Source: Atriophallophorus winterbourni (Eukaryota; Platyhelminthes; Trematoda; Plagiorchiida; Microphallidae). From it: DNA of 64,000 nt. Made by a program: the position numbers and the translations under genes. Where the stretch lies: NCBI GenBank assembly GCA_013407085.1, contig JACCGJ010014354.1:1-64000 (forward strand), given 5' to 3'. Under the pieces are notes generated by a model, which made no database searches, was not told the DNA's origin, and saw only the letters and a program-made list of their open reading frames with translations. Within the stretch, counting starts at the first letter, position 1, and every line of letters begins with the position of its first letter. This document shows, piece by piece, positions 22,694-34,378 of the stretch.

Positions 22694-25500
22694 ATGAAAT
22701 GCATCTACACCAACGCACAATACCTAGGAAACAAAATCGGTGAACTGCGTGCAGTTTTCCTGAGATGTTCACCTGACATCATCGCCGTAACGGAAACGTG
22801 GCTGCAGACTCAGCAAACAAATAGTGAACTAGAATAACCAGGGATGTCACTTATTCGTCATGACCGTGAAACCAGAGGAGGAGGAGTAGCTTTGTAGTAT
22901 AGCGAAAACATTCTGTGCCGTGAGATTACGGATCCAGACATCGTGTTACTGGATACACTCTGGTGCTAAATCCGACTAGCTAACGGCGAAGACTGTGTTT
23001 TCGGAGTAGTTCATCGCCCACCGTCTACACAGGAAACTTACAATCTGGCCCTACTGAATAAAATTCGCATGGTTACTTCCAGATACACTTGCGGATTTTT
23101 GATTAGCGGTGACTTCAATTTACCGAATCTGCAGAGCAGCACCATTTACCCAGAACACTCCCTCGAGCGCGCATTCAGTGAGTTGTTTGACGATATTCCT
23201 CTTTATAACCACATTACATGTAATACCCGATACCGCGGAAACGATTTACCCTCACTCTTAGATCTCGTTCTGACAACCAATGAACATGACATTGATAACG
23301 TTGCTTACGAAAGTCCACTGGGACTAAGTGATCACGTCGTCATCCAGTTTGACTATTTGTTTGAAGCTGTGTGAAAAAATGATGCCCGTAAAAGAGTTAG
23401 GCGGACCAACATTATGGCGTTGAGTGATGCTCTGATAAACACGTTTAACTGCCAACCGGAAACCAGCAACGTCCATGAGTTTTGGATATATCTAATCTGG
23501 CTAATATCTAATCTCAAAAGTTCAATCAAAGTGAGCTCCGAATATGTCCTCAGGAACTCAAGAAAAAACTTTGAATTTTAATTAAGAAGCCGAACTCGTA
23601 AGTGGTTAACGGTACGAAACATTGCTTGGCGACACCATCCGCAAAACCCATCATCCGAGACCTGGGAAACATTTCGTTTACTTCGGAGCAAAGTAAACAA
23701 ATTTGTCATCCAAGACAAGTTGTGCTTCCAAGAAGTGATATCAAGCATGATGGAGCGAAACCCCAAAATACTATATCGTATGGTTAACGATCAAGCTAAG
23801 GTGAAACCTGGAGTAGCGTCCGCGAACACATCAGCTGGACCAACAACAACTGCAGCAGAAACTGCTGATGCTTTAGCCACGTTTCATTCATCGTTATTCA
23901 ACCCGATAGAACATGCAATAAACAGCCCAAATCCAACACTTTCAAACACGGTTGCCCTAAGTGAAATAAGTGTCACTGATAACAACGTCCTCCAAGGTTT
24001 ATTTAATCATAAAACCGGAAAGTGTCCTGAGACCGACGGAATAACCCCGAAAATATTGAAGCAATTTGCGAGTTTGCTACGCAAACCACTCACTTATTTA
24101 TTCGAGCAAACACTGGCAAGCGGAGTGATTCCTACAGATTGGAAACGAGGAATAATTTCTCCAATTTACAAAGGTGGAAATCGCTCCGATGTTTCCAATT
24201 ACCGACCCGTTACTCTGTTACCAGTGATTTCAAAATTACTTGAGCGACTCATTGTTGACGATCTAATGAAACACTTCGAGACTAATCAGTTGCTTTCGAG
24301 GAACCAGCATGGATTCAGACGAAATTATTCCTGTTTGTCTAATTTACTGGTAACGCTAGATGATTGGACAAAATCGGTAGATAAAGGACAAGCAATACAC
24401 GCGTGCTACTTGGATATTTCAAAAGCATTCGATCGTGTTGACCATTCCCTACTACTGCAGAAGCTTGAAAGGCTTGGTATCACTGGAAAGTTGCTGAATT
24501 GGCTACATGACTACCTAACAAATCGCACTAACCAGGTACGTGTTGATGGTGCATTATCCAAACCAATTGCAGCAACTAGCGGAGTTCCCCAAGGCTCAGT
24601 CCTTGGTCCGATCCTCTTTCTGGTTTTTGTCAATGAAATACCGGAAATTGTTCGATGTAACATTTCGTTATTTGCGGACGACATAAAGATTTGGCGCAGC
24701 ATTCGTAGTCCAGAAGACTGTCTGCTATTACAAAAGGATCTTGATACGCTTCACAGCTGGTCGTTGAAGAACAAACTGCCTTCTAACTTCAACAAATGCA
24801 GGATCATGAATGTGGGGAATCGATTAGAGTTCACATATCACATAGGTTCGCATGTCCTTGAAAATTGCAGTGAAGAAAAATATTTGGGTGTTTGGATATG
24901 CTCCAGTTTAAAAACATCACTTCAAACTAACAGTGCCTTTAAAAGCAACACGTGTTCTAAATCTACTCAAACGTGTATTTGGGAAATTTTCGCCCAAGAA
25001 ATTTCCAAGGTTCATGAATACATACTTGAGACCAGTCATGGAATACGGTGTGCAGTCATGGTTTCCGTGGCTCAAGAGGGATGTGGAACTTATGCAGCGA
25101 ATCTGTCACCGCTCAACGAAACTAGTTCTCAGCATTCTAAACAAACCATATAAAGAAAGGATAGCTCAACTGAATCTGTTCGATTTTCCCTATGGACGAA
25201 TCAAAGGAGACCTTATCTTACTTTACAAAACATTCCATACCCCGAACCATCCCTTACAGGATTTATTCACGCGAACGGATACGAGGAATTATCAGACCCA
25301 TGAATATGTGCTGGTCGTACCCCATTCCCGCTGAACTGTAGAAGGTATTTTTACTCTGTCCGTGTCTGTTTAACTTGGAACAGTTTACCTTCATCCGTTA
25401 CTCACGCCACTAGCTTGCATGACTTTAAAGCGAAATTAGACGAATTCGTATTGCATTATTCGTTTCCAGAACACTTATATACTGTTTAATCTATGTTCTT
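22694..25500 (+). pseudogene. CR1-A ORF2, endonuclease and reverse transcriptase, several lesions
   Basis: ATG at 22694 starts MKCIYTNAQYLGNK. Stops occur near 22837 and 22895, and further breaks follow; the endonuclease part 23069-23374 is open (ISGDFNLPNL, GLSDHVVIQFDY; the usual MGDFN is SGDFN). Linker plus RT is open for 477 codons at 23720-25153: RNYSCLSNLL, CYLDISKAFDRVDHSLL, SGVPQGSVLGPIL, SLFADDIKIW, but the last part of that frame is shifted: a 2-nt deletion near 24940 relative to copy 1 moves the native frame to 24933-25334 (LRPVMEYGVQSWFPWL). It is non-functional. Confidence 0.85.
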
Positions 25501-25602
25501 ATATTGTTTATACACTTAAATTTCAATTTTTACCATCCTATGGTTGTTGTTAAGCTTGTTGCTTTTTAGACCATTAAAAACCTTGAATTACCTTGAATTA
25601 CT

Positions 25603-26152
25603 TGTTCTTAAGCGGTCTCTCCGAAACAGTGTCATTTCTTAAATAGAGAGATCGCGACAGCTTCAAAAACTGATACGTCTAAGAATATGTGAACCACTCC
25701 TCACATGGTTTTGCGACTACCTTTTAGTTCGCCACTCTCGAGTTAAAGTAAACGGAGTGCGATTCCAAAAGTTCCAAATCACCAGCGGAGTCCCACAATG
25801 ATCCGTGCTAAGCACACTCCTCTTTCTAATATACATAAAAGATTTACCACCCTCATATCGTCCAAAATTGTCCTGTTCGCGGATAATATGGAAATTTGGA
25901 CGCCAATTAGTTCTGCCGAGGATTGTGAGAAACTAAAATTGGATTTAGACAGCGTGTCGAATGGGGCGGTCAGGAATGACATGTCATTCATCATACAGAA
26001 ACGTCAGATGCTCCATCATGGCCCGAATGTTCCTTGGACATATCGATTGGGAACTGAAAACCTAGCATGGAGTCGTTAGAAAAAGGATCTTGAAGTGTGG
26101 ATTAGCGGAAACCTGAAGAGCACAGTGCACTGCCAGAATATATATCGACGGC
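25603..26152 (+). mobile_element. CR1-C copy, left half (split by CR1-B)
   Basis: Decayed RT with motif C as IVLFADNMEIWTP (the usual ADD is ADN) and the downstream WTYRLGTENLAWS and EVWISGNLKSTVHCQN. The copy stops at 26152 inside the target of a CR1-B insertion and resumes at 30176. Confidence 0.75.
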
Positions 26153-29048
26153 CAACTCAGAACTCAGAACTCAGAAAATTTTATGGTAGAAAAAGCATTA
26201 TGCTTAACAATAACCATAGGATGACAAGGTATACGGAATATAAAAATATATATATAATATCTCAAAAATCAATAGGGACACCCGCATACCGCATGGTTCG
26301 TCATCAACTCATCGAGTTTGAAAGAAAAAACTCAACAGATACTGATCGTGTGAATTCTGCAGGCAAATATTTCGAAGTGAAACAAATTTTTATCAAGAAA
26401 AAAATCCTTAAAGCCTTTGAATGTGTTCGTGTTCGAGTAAGGCCATTAGGCTTTAGCAAGTGTTTACGGGGATGGTTTACAGAATGCAGGATTTTGAATG
26501 TTAAAATAAGGTCACTACGTATCCGCCGTTTGGTAAAATCGTGTAAGTTCAGTTTTAACATTCGCTCTGTGAAAGGTAAATTTCTGTACCGGGAGACCAA
26601 CTTTGTAGCACGATGATAAATCCTGTCGAGTAGTTCGATATTCTTTCTTAGGCATGGTGCCCAGTCTTGGATGGAATATTCCATATCAGGACGTATATAC
26701 GTGTTAATTACCCGGGGTAGGGTTTCGGGCTTAAAAATCCGGAATATTCTCTTGAGAAGACTCAAGATACGACAAGCTTTATTATACACCGTCTGGCAAT
26801 GATGTCCAGGCTTAAGGTTAAACGAAACTCATATACCGAGATCTTTTTCTGCGGTTGTCCAGACGAGATCTTGCGCACCAAGCTGATACTTGTGGTGCAG
26901 AGATCTTCCAAGCTGCTGCATTTTACATTACGCAGGGTTAAATGGTAACTCATTTAACTGGGACCAACGAAATAAGGTGCACAGATCCTGTTGTAATACC
27001 ATACAGTCATTAACAGACCTGACACGTTTCCATATTTTAATATAATCGGCAAACAGTATCAAGTTGCATCAAATATTCTCTACTATATCGTTCATATACA
27101 CCAAGAATAGAAGAAGTCCAAGCACCGAGCCTTGCGGAACTCCAATCGTGACGTCTATTTTTCTAGATAAGGTGCTGCCAGCGCGAACTTGGACGTGTCT
27201 ATCAGTAAGATAGTCCCTTATCCAATTTAGCAATATTCCCGTTATTCCATAGGATTCGAACTTTTTAATTAAGATGTCATGGTTGACTCTATCGAAAGCT
27301 CAGGTAGTATCGATGCAGCAAGCATGTACAGCCCTACCTTCGTCTAGTGCCTTGGTCCAATCCTCGAACGTTGTAAGATGGTTAGATAAATAGCAACGAT
27401 CACTTCGAAAACCGTGTTGTGCTGCGGTCAAAATTTTTTGGTTTTCAAAATGTTTTCTTATGCGCGCAGTCATAATGCGTTCCATTAATTTAGAGATCAC
27501 CGGAAGTAATGTTACCGGTCTATAGTTTGCTGTGTCTGAACGGCTACCGCCTTTATAAATAGGAGTTATCATCCCGGCTTTCCATTGCCGTGGTATTTTT
27601 TACTTCATTTAAGCTGAGATTAAATATGCGAGTGAGAGGAGCAGTCAAAGCGACGCGACACCTGCGAAGTTTGGCGGGGGAGATTTTGTCTGCGCCTGGG
27701 GACTTCTTTTCGATTAGTCGACAAAGTTCCCGCCCAACCATGTATTCGTTGATAGTCATTTCACTTAATAATTCGAAATGTGGCGAACTTGATGACACTT
27801 GATATGGTATACAACGCTTGGGATTGAAGACAAATGAGTAAAACGTTGCTAAAGCATCGGCGGTATCTTGGGCAGTGTGGGTCAATCCATTAGGTGTTAG
27901 TACAGAGAATGCACCTGGTTTGATCTTTGATCGTTCATTTACTATCTTGTAGAGAAGCTTAGGATTCTTTTCCATTCGCTTATGCAAGTTCCATTGGAAT
28001 TGCATGCGATCTACTCTTACAAGAGTCGTGACTTGATTCCGTATCTTACAGAATCGCTTCCAAGTTCCTTCCGTACCAAACTTCTTATGAGTTACTCAAG
28101 ACTCTCGCTCAACAGCTAACCATTTCTTAGTTCTACTCCGAATAACAAACTGGTTGTTATAACTGCATTTGGGTGGTACAAAAATCGAGTTTTCGTAAAT
28201 CTTCAAATTCAGATAATTTAGAAACGAATTGTAATATGAGCCAGAATCCATTGAATCAAGCTCATGAGTGTGTGCATCCGGGAGACTAATATTTAAGGAT
28301 TCAAATTGTATTTTCCTTATGACTTTCGTCTGTTCGCTCGATCGTTCCGCACTACATACATAATCAAACAAAAGCACCACATGTTCGCTCTTTCCCAGTG
28401 GTGCCAGGTATTGTATATCCACTACCGCGGTTGCCTCAGGCGTTAAGACAAGGTCAAGCGTTAAAAGTTGGCTGGGTAACGTGATTGTGCAGTGAAGCAA
28501 TTTTTATAACCTCCTTGAATTTATGTTCAATCGAATGCACGGAGTGCTCATCTCTTGAAAACAGATGCGGGAGATTAAAATCGCCAATGATCAGCAATTG
28601 CGTAGTCTGGCATCTTGTGATGTGTTGCAAGGAGTCGATTAGCTTATCATTGAATGAGCTTTCGGATGATGGCGAGCGGTAAATAATGCCGATCGTGCAT
28701 TCATCTCCATTGACTAGTTTTACTAAACACTACATCGTATCAGGAAGGCTGAGGTCATGATGATCGATGACGTTACACTGCGCTAAACGTTCGTGATAGT
28801 AGACTGCGACTCCACAACCAGATTTTCGATCACGATCGCGACGGAGTAGTGACATTTTCGGAATCAAAAGCTCAGCCTTAGTCATGCAGGGCTGGAACCA
28901 AGTCTCTGTAACTGCAACCAATTCGGGTGAAGGTCTATCACAAAGCTCACATAGTTCAGCTAATTTGTTAGTTAAACACTGAGCATTTGTATATATGCAC
29001 TTGATCGTATTTATCTTACACAATGTCGGATCGTGTACTGTAGCTATT

Positions 29049-29086
29049 GGTCCGACTCGCGATGAGTCGGAACCTTTTCGTTTTTT
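29049..29086 (-). promoter_or_regulatory. Candidate -1 frameshift signal, CR1-B copy 2
   Basis: A_AAA_AAC (29080-29086, minus) in the ORF1 frame with stop TAG at 29044-29046; spacer GAAAA; arms GGTTCCGACTC (29064-29074) and GAGTCGGACC (29049-29058) around loop ATCGC, one bulged T. A G-U pair of copy 1 is an A-U pair here. ORF2 is in the -1 frame. Confidence 0.5.
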
Positions 29087-29407
29087 GTGGTAACATTTTG
29101 ACTGTCGGTAACAAGATTGCAGTCAGGCTGTAGTTGCGATGGTTCTCTGGGTTTCAGTGAGGGAACACGCTTGGGCACGCTTAGTTTCACGTCTGGTGGA
29201 AGTTTTGATAGGTTTGATTTCCAGTCGGTATTAATAGCGATAGCCATTTCAATCGTTAGAAAAGTTATTTTCAGAGGTCTGGGCCCATTGACTTTGTAGT
29301 TAGAGGATCTAGGTATTCTAAATGTGTCTACGACAATGGAATCACGAGATCCAATATCATCGGCAATGTATAACCATTGCTTCAGATCATGTTGCTTTGA
29401 TTCCGAT

Positions 29408-29711
29408 GCTGATACTACTACTACTACTACTACTACTTCTACTACTACTACTACTACTTCTACTACTACTACTACTACATCTAATACTACTACAACTACT
29501 ACTACTACTACTACCACTTCATCTACTACTACTACTACAACTACAACAACAACAACTACTACTACTACTACTACTACTACAACAACTACTACTACTACTA
29601 CTTCTATTACTACTACTACTACTACTACTACCACTACTACTACTACAACTACTACAACAACAACTACTACTACTACTACCACTACTACTACTACAACTAC
29701 TACTACTACTA

Positions 29712-29757
<46 letters not shown>

Positions 29758-29862
29758 ATCTAGTACTATTACAACTACTACAACAACAACTACTACTACT
29801 ACTAATATTACTACTACTACTACTACTACCACTACTACTACTACTACTACTACTGGATAAAA
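29408..29862. repeat. Trinucleotide microsatellite (ACT)n / (GTA)n, ~455 bp
   Basis: Nearly pure ACT repeats with scattered ACA, TCT, ACC and ATT variants. On the minus strand it keeps the ORF1 reading frame open as a poly-Val run. In copy 1 the homologous place (about 45770) has only two ACT-type codons, the likely seed. Confidence 0.95.
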
Positions 29863-30175
29863 GTGGTGCGGTTGAACGAGTTTCGATCTGATAGTGTGAA
29901 AAAAACTATCAGTCATTTCGAAATTATGTGATCCTCTCAATAGTATTCGAACAGGAACAATATTCTGAATCGCCAGGGATATTGCACGCGTCGGTAAATT
30001 TGAGTTAAAACTTTAAAAAATTGGATTTTCAAGAATTCAGGATGCTCGAAGTTGAAACGGGTATATTCCGAAAGAGCAGATTGAGACAAGTTCAATGATA
30101 TAGGCAGATCAGACAGAAAAATGAGGAAAAAAACCAAAAGTATGAGAGCACAAATATATGCGTCCGCACAGCACG

Positions 30176-30830
30176 TCACTCAATGTTTTGGTTGGTATCT
30201 TTCGAAGAATATTTGGAAGATTGTCTCTGGTAACGTAACCAAGGATAATGAATGTCTACCTTTGCCCTGCGATATAGTATGCGGTAGAGGTCTGGGCTCC
30301 TTGGCTGCGAAAATATATTGCTCTCTTTGATAAATTCTATCTTAGAGCAACAAAGTTAGTGATGGGTCTTCGCAATGTTCCGTACACCGAAAGATTGCGA
30401 CATCTGGGTTTATGCGACTTTACCCAAAGAAGGATACGACGCGACATTATTTTGACGTTTAGAATTGTTGCTACTAAAGGACATCCACTAAAACACTTAC
30501 TTGATTTGTGCGACGGGAAAGGGACACGCGGACATCCCTTTATGTTACACGTTCCCGTGTTGATTGTCGCGCCATTTTTTCGCCGTACGTGCCCTATTTC
30601 TTAGGAATTCCCTATCCCATGTGGTGACTCTCCTCGTCTGTCGACTTTTAAAGCGAAATTGGACTTGCACTAGCAGACGAACATCATTTGTGAGCCTTAC
30701 ATTTGATATTCTCCATTGCTTTTATACTACTGTATATTTTGTTTTTATTTATATCGTAATCCTGTGGTGTTGTAAAGTATTAACTTATTTTAACCATAAA
30801 TCCATGAATCCTGGCATTTGATATTCCACA
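30176..30830 (+). mobile_element. CR1-C copy, right half
   Basis: It continues the copy cut at 26152: WYLSKNIWKIVSGNVTKD, then an open 81-codon C-terminal frame at 30359-30604 (GLRNVPYTERLRHLGLCDFT, RRIRRDIILTFRI, HPLKHLLDLCD), and a 3' UTR ending TTTAACCATAAATCCAT near 30805. From 30831 to 31110 there is only AT-rich sequence with a short TA run at 31036-31053. Confidence 0.75.
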
Positions 30831-31111
30831 TTTTAATCGGAACTGCCGTCGGTTCTTCTATTTGGTGCGCGTTTGTTATTCATGAAACTCCCAACTGTCA
30901 GATGTTATACAATCATCTAGTGATCGGATTTTCCGGAACAAATTGGAAATAGTTATGCGTAGTAATTCTACCCTACATCCCGTTTATATAACACGATATT
31001 TATACTAACGAATATTTTTCCATCATATATAAATATATATATATATATATATTCTATGCTATTGACTGGTTATATATTCAACATCGTGCTATCAACTACC
31101 GAAGGGTATCG

Positions 31112-31450
31112 ATGGATTCAATTCTGATTTTGCTCTTATTAGTGAACACCGCTTTTGGTCGCGCTCACGATTTCATCATCGATCGCTCGACAGAACCACT
31201 GTCTGTGCACACACCACTGAACAGTACTGAGGACAACCCTGACCGGATGACCCACAAAAGAATAAAATGTGCACCGGGCTGGTGTACGGTCTGCCAAAAG
31301 TTGGTAAGTCCTAAGGCGTGGTTTGTCACGTGTTACGATTTTTTTGTTGAAAGTGCAATCAAAATGCGACAAATCGCTGACCTCGGATTTGGTATCGATT
31401 GTTAATGGAGATAATTGTCCCGGTGTTTGCAATCGATTGGAATATGTTTG
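31112..31450 (+). pseudogene. CR1 ORF1 N-terminal fragment (PHD-like zinc finger)
   Basis: ATG at 31112 opens a 97-codon frame with a hydrophobic start (ILILLLLVNTAFG) that resembles a signal peptide, but its second half (CTVCQKLVSPKAWFVTC) is the zinc-finger of CR1 ORF1. A frameshift at about 31345 hides the rest, which in another frame reads CDKSLTSDLVSIVNGDN and CPGVC as in CR1-A. I therefore take it as an ORF1 remnant rather than a secreted protein; whether the leader belongs to it is unclear. Confidence 0.6.
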
Positions 31451-31507
31451 GGACCGATCGTGTATTCATAATGCAAAGAAATTTGAGTGTAATCGATGAG
31501 AGTAGTT

Positions 31508-31550
31508 TTTACGTAACGTTTCACTTCTGACACAGAAGATTCGTCAGACC
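31508..31550 (-). ncRNA. Candidate hammerhead ribozyme core of the PLE
   Basis: Minus strand: CTGACGA (31541-31547), then a 6-bp stem CTTCTG / CAGAAG with loop TGT, then GAAAC (31518-31522), followed by ACG TTA CGT A, a short stem III with a U-A pair before a possible NUH site. Hammerhead motifs with minimal stem III are known in PLE terminal repeats. Stem I pairing is weak here. Confidence 0.45.
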
Positions 31551-31855
31551 AAGGGTGATAGTCAGGACAGGGAACATGATTAAGTAGTAGTCAACCCACC
31601 ACCACGTATTTGACCTAACCGCTAAACAGCCTATACTTCGTCTACAGTGTGTCACGTCTCGTGGGAATGACCAGGATCAGTGGTCCATTTTCTCACAGTG
31701 TGTATCCAAATCAATCTGATACAAGTGAACACGGTGAAGGTCAGTTGACACAGCTGCCCAGATACGTAAAAGTACATAACTAACGGGGCTAAGGCTATTT
31801 TTGAAGAAAAACAAAAATCTGATTAACTAGTAGGTATAAGGTGAATAAAAACTAT

Positions 31856-32308
31856 TTACTTTCGCATCAGTGCCGAGCGCCAGATTGTGGAGATTTCTGC
31901 CCCATCCACCTTATTGAACGCCAGTCGACCTGCCTTGGCAATTTCGACCGCCTCCGCATGTAGGCGTTCTCTATACGGTTTTATACCGCGTCTCAATATT
32001 TCCACATTGTCTAGATCTACGCTGTGGCCCGTATCTAAAACGTGCTCCGCCAAGGCGGAATCACGAATAAGGGATTGATATTCCCTCGCATCCCGGGGTT
32101 GTCTCCGGACACGGTTTCGGTATTCTTCGATTCTAGTGTGAATTTCCCTGGAAGTCTGTCCTATGTAAACACCCGAGCAGTCCTTACAGTTGATTCTGTA
32201 GATGCTGTTCGCAACGCTAGATAAAAGCGTTTTATCCTTGAGGTCCATCAGAACCGAATGGATAGTTTTCCCTATCTTATGAGTTACGCGTATGGCCACC
32301 TGTTTCAA
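31856..32308 (-). CDS. PLE GIY-YIG endonuclease domain (ORF C-terminal fragment)
   Basis: The 150-codon frame holds the PLE linker (VRVTHKIGK as IRVTHKIGKTIHSVLMDLKD), IYRINCKDCSGVYIGQTSRE (a zinc-binding C-x2-C fused to the GIY-YIG core GVYIGQT), the catalytic-region Arg and the SALAEHVLDTGHSVD H-x-H-type segment, then LHAEAVEIAKAG with the conserved Glu. In PLEs this domain nicks target DNA for primed reverse transcription. The upstream part is cut by a stop at about 32310, so the element is dead, but this domain is uninterrupted. Confidence 0.85.
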   Translation of the reverse strand: MKQVAIRVTHKIGKTIHSVLMDLKDKTLLSSVANSIYRINCKDCSGVYIGQTSREIHTRIEEYRNRVRRQPRDAREYQSLIRDSALAEHVLDTGHSVDLDNVEILRRGIKPYRERLHAEAVEIAKAGRLAFNKVDGAEISTIWRSALMRK

Positions 32309-32439
32309 GATTCTACGTATCGCTTCAGATGTACATTTTACATACGGTATACAAACTGTATCCCGCCCATTTTTCGGATGGGTATTTTACCTTCAGCAAT
32401 TGGCGTTTTACAAAACTTTTTCGATAATCGTGGTCTATG

Positions 32440-33735
32440 AGACTTTGGCTCGCTTCACGGTGCGCCTGTTAGAATATATAGACTGCATCACAATCTCAAT
32501 GGAAAATGGTTCACAAGTCATAGTTGTCTTCCATGATATAACAAAGTTTTCGACACAGTGCCACATAAACTGTTACTATCACAGCTGATTTTATTTGGTA
32601 TAAGTGGGAATCTTCTATCAAGGCTCACCACTTTCCTTACAGATCCCACATACTGCGTTGAGGTAAATGGTAACAGATCGCTCACACTGCCGATCCCAAG
32701 TGGCGTGATACAAGGCAGTGTTTTATGTTCATTAATTTTTCCCCATATATAAACGATGTACATAGAGTGATATCTCATAGTATCTATTCTTGATTGCGGG
32801 CGACATGAAAGTAGTCATTTCTTCAGAAGAACAAGCTTACATTGCCCGGCTGAACGAAGATTTGCCTGCATTAACCAACTGGGGTAAATTTAATGGTCTC
32901 TTATTCTCAGTAGAAAAATCTAAGTTCGTTCCTTTAGATGTACAAAACCTGATTGATCAATCATTTTTAATAGTAAGCCCATTCATGTGATCTTTGGTTC
33001 GGATATTATGCACCGCTTACTTTTACCGAGCATATACATCACGTGATCTCGAAGGCGAATCAGAATGTAAATATGATTTATAATTTCTTTACTCTCCAAC
33101 ATTGTAAGTAAGAACTTTATAAACTTTTCACTATACCTTACTTTGATTACGGTAATATAATATATAGCAGCATAAACAAAAACGATAGCATCGTTTTGGA
33201 AGAACTACATCGTATCTTTACCGAATCAATCATTGGAAATAGCTTGATTGAATCATATAGAGAATGGTGCAAGCAGCTGGAACAAATACAGTTTCGTATA
33301 ATTAGACACAACGTAATACCGTTTTTTAGAATAAAACGTAGTGGAATTACCGAAAATCGGCCGAAAGTAAGGAGAAACTTTTACCTGAATAAGTATGCTA
33401 AACTCTGAAATCTTCTCCCGAATAACCTCTATAAAACACATCTAAATTTATTCCTAACTGTGGAAAAATAAACGGAAACTTTTCAACCTAGATATCTCAC
33501 CAAAAGTAGTATATAATCATGGCATTCTTGGGTACTGATAGTGAAATTGGTTTTACAACATTCATATTGAACATTAACTTCGCCCCTTAGTATTTACCTT
33601 GCATGTAAACAAAATTGGCCCATAGATGATACCACCCTGCCGCACTAAATCTTGTACAAAAACCACGGGAAATAAGTCTTTCATTCAAAACAGACTTATA
33701 TTTCGCACAATCACAACTGAAAATTTTGACTTTTC
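32440..33735 (+). mobile_element. Non-LTR retrotransposon family G, decayed RT and 3' end
   Basis: Plus-strand pieces: HKLLLSQLILFGISGNLLSR, VEVNGNRSLTLPIPSGVIQG (RT motif B variant SGVIQGS, about 32690-32730), ADDMKVVISSEEQA in broken form (about 32800), NGLLFSVEKSK, and a C-terminal FYLNKYAKL. A 3' UTR follows; 33387-33735 is duplicated at 38407-38760. This family is distinct from A, B and C. Confidence 0.65.
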
Positions 33736-34003
33736 AGCCTCTCCGGGATTTCCCATATCTTCGATCATCACATCCATCGAACATCAATATTCCTCGAGAC
33801 ATTTATTTTTATTCCACCCATTAATTTATTCCGTACAATAACACCTCACATATTGAATTTCTTTAAAAATGATTGATAGCCGTTCTTTACTCTTCTTTAT
33901 TTTAACGAACGTAAAACTCCTCCTACACATTTGACCTTGTAAATTTATTAAAGAATGCACAAAATTGGCTTTGCAGATACAAACAATTTGTTAATCATTG
34001 ATC
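33736..34003. other. No gene recognised
   Basis: AT-rich sequence between two retroelement ends. Confidence 0.4.
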
Positions 34004-34303
34004 ATTCAAGGTAATTCAAGGTTATTAATAGTCTAAAAAGCAACAAGCTTAACAGCAACCAAAGGATGGTAAAAATTGAAATTTAAGTTTATAAACAATA
34101 TAAGTAAGTAGATTAAACAGTATATAAGTGTTCTTTCTGGAAACGAATAATGCAATAAAAATTCGTCTAATTTCGTTTTAAAGTCATGCAAGCTAGTGGA
34201 GTGAGCAACGGTTGAAGGTAAACTGTTCCAAGTAAAACAGACACGAACAGAGTAAAAATACCTTCTACAGTTCAGGCGGGAATGGGGTACGACCAGCACA
34301 TAT
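34004..34303 (-). mobile_element. CR1-A 3' fragment
   Basis: On the minus strand it matches the last ~300 bp of CR1-A (SRLNCRRYFYSVRVCFTWNS, LHDFKTKLDEFLLHY) and ends in the CCTTGAATTA tail at about 34004-34025. It abuts a CA/TA microsatellite at its 5' side. Confidence 0.85.
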
Positions 34304-34304
34304 T

Positions 34305-34367
<63 letters not shown>
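34304..34367. repeat. (CA)n(TA)n microsatellite
   Basis: About 26 bp of CA repeat followed by about 36 bp of TA repeat, joining a CR1-A 3' fragment to the 3' end of a CR1-B-like element and replacing the usual CR1-B 3' UTR and tail. Confidence 0.95.
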
Positions 34368-34368
<1 letters not shown>

Positions 34369-34378
34369 GTCTCAAAAA

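Larger units (their letters stand above)
20500..25602 (+). mobile_element. CR1-A copy 2, nearly full length
   Basis: The element has a 5' region (exact start unclear, about 20500-20640), ORF1, a short junction, ORF2 and the 3' tail of two CTTGAATTAC units at about 25581-25601. Both ORFs carry lesions. Being the longest CR1-A copy here it shows the family layout: PHD-like finger plus RRM-like ORF1, then endonuclease-RT ORF2 in the -1 frame. Confidence 0.85.
26153..30175 (-). mobile_element. CR1-B copy 2, inserted in CR1-C, with ORF1/5' part replaced by a microsatellite
   Basis: The minus-strand element ends in three AACTCAG-type units (as read on plus, 26153-26172) and starts at about 30175, the same 5' end as CR1-B copy 1 (about 47217). 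ORF2 is broken: endonuclease start 28730-29023, endonuclease/linker 28096-28500, linker 27553-28005, RT fingers 27300-27572, C-terminus 26304-26789. ORF1 keeps only its last part (29044-29410); 1.1 kb of ORF1 and 5' UTR present in copy 1 is replaced by a (TAC)n array. Upstream of the array the 5' UTR resumes with GGATAAAAGTGGTGCGG. Confidence 0.85.
31495..32420 (-). mobile_element. Penelope-like element, 3' fragment
   Basis: On the minus strand, the region between RT and endonuclease (about 32308-32420, IPIRKMGG with one stop) is followed by a GIY-YIG endonuclease (31856-32308) and a 3' region with a hammerhead-type core at 31508-31550. The RT domain is missing: another element in the opposite direction begins at about 32440. 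Confidence 0.8.

Noticed and set aside
26095..26616. 173-codon plus-strand frame overlapping CR1-B copy 2
   Set aside because: It runs antisense to the CR1-B C-terminal coding region and begins in CR1-C; it is a shadow of those two elements.
29322..29891. Long plus-strand frames rich in Leu or Thr over the microsatellite
   Set aside because: They are only the translation of an (ACT)n array; no start context, motif or flanking coding signal supports a gene.
31112..31405. Apparent small secreted protein with a hydrophobic N-terminus
   Set aside because: The second half is the CR1 ORF1 zinc finger and the correct continuation lies in another frame, so it is better read as a retroelement remnant.
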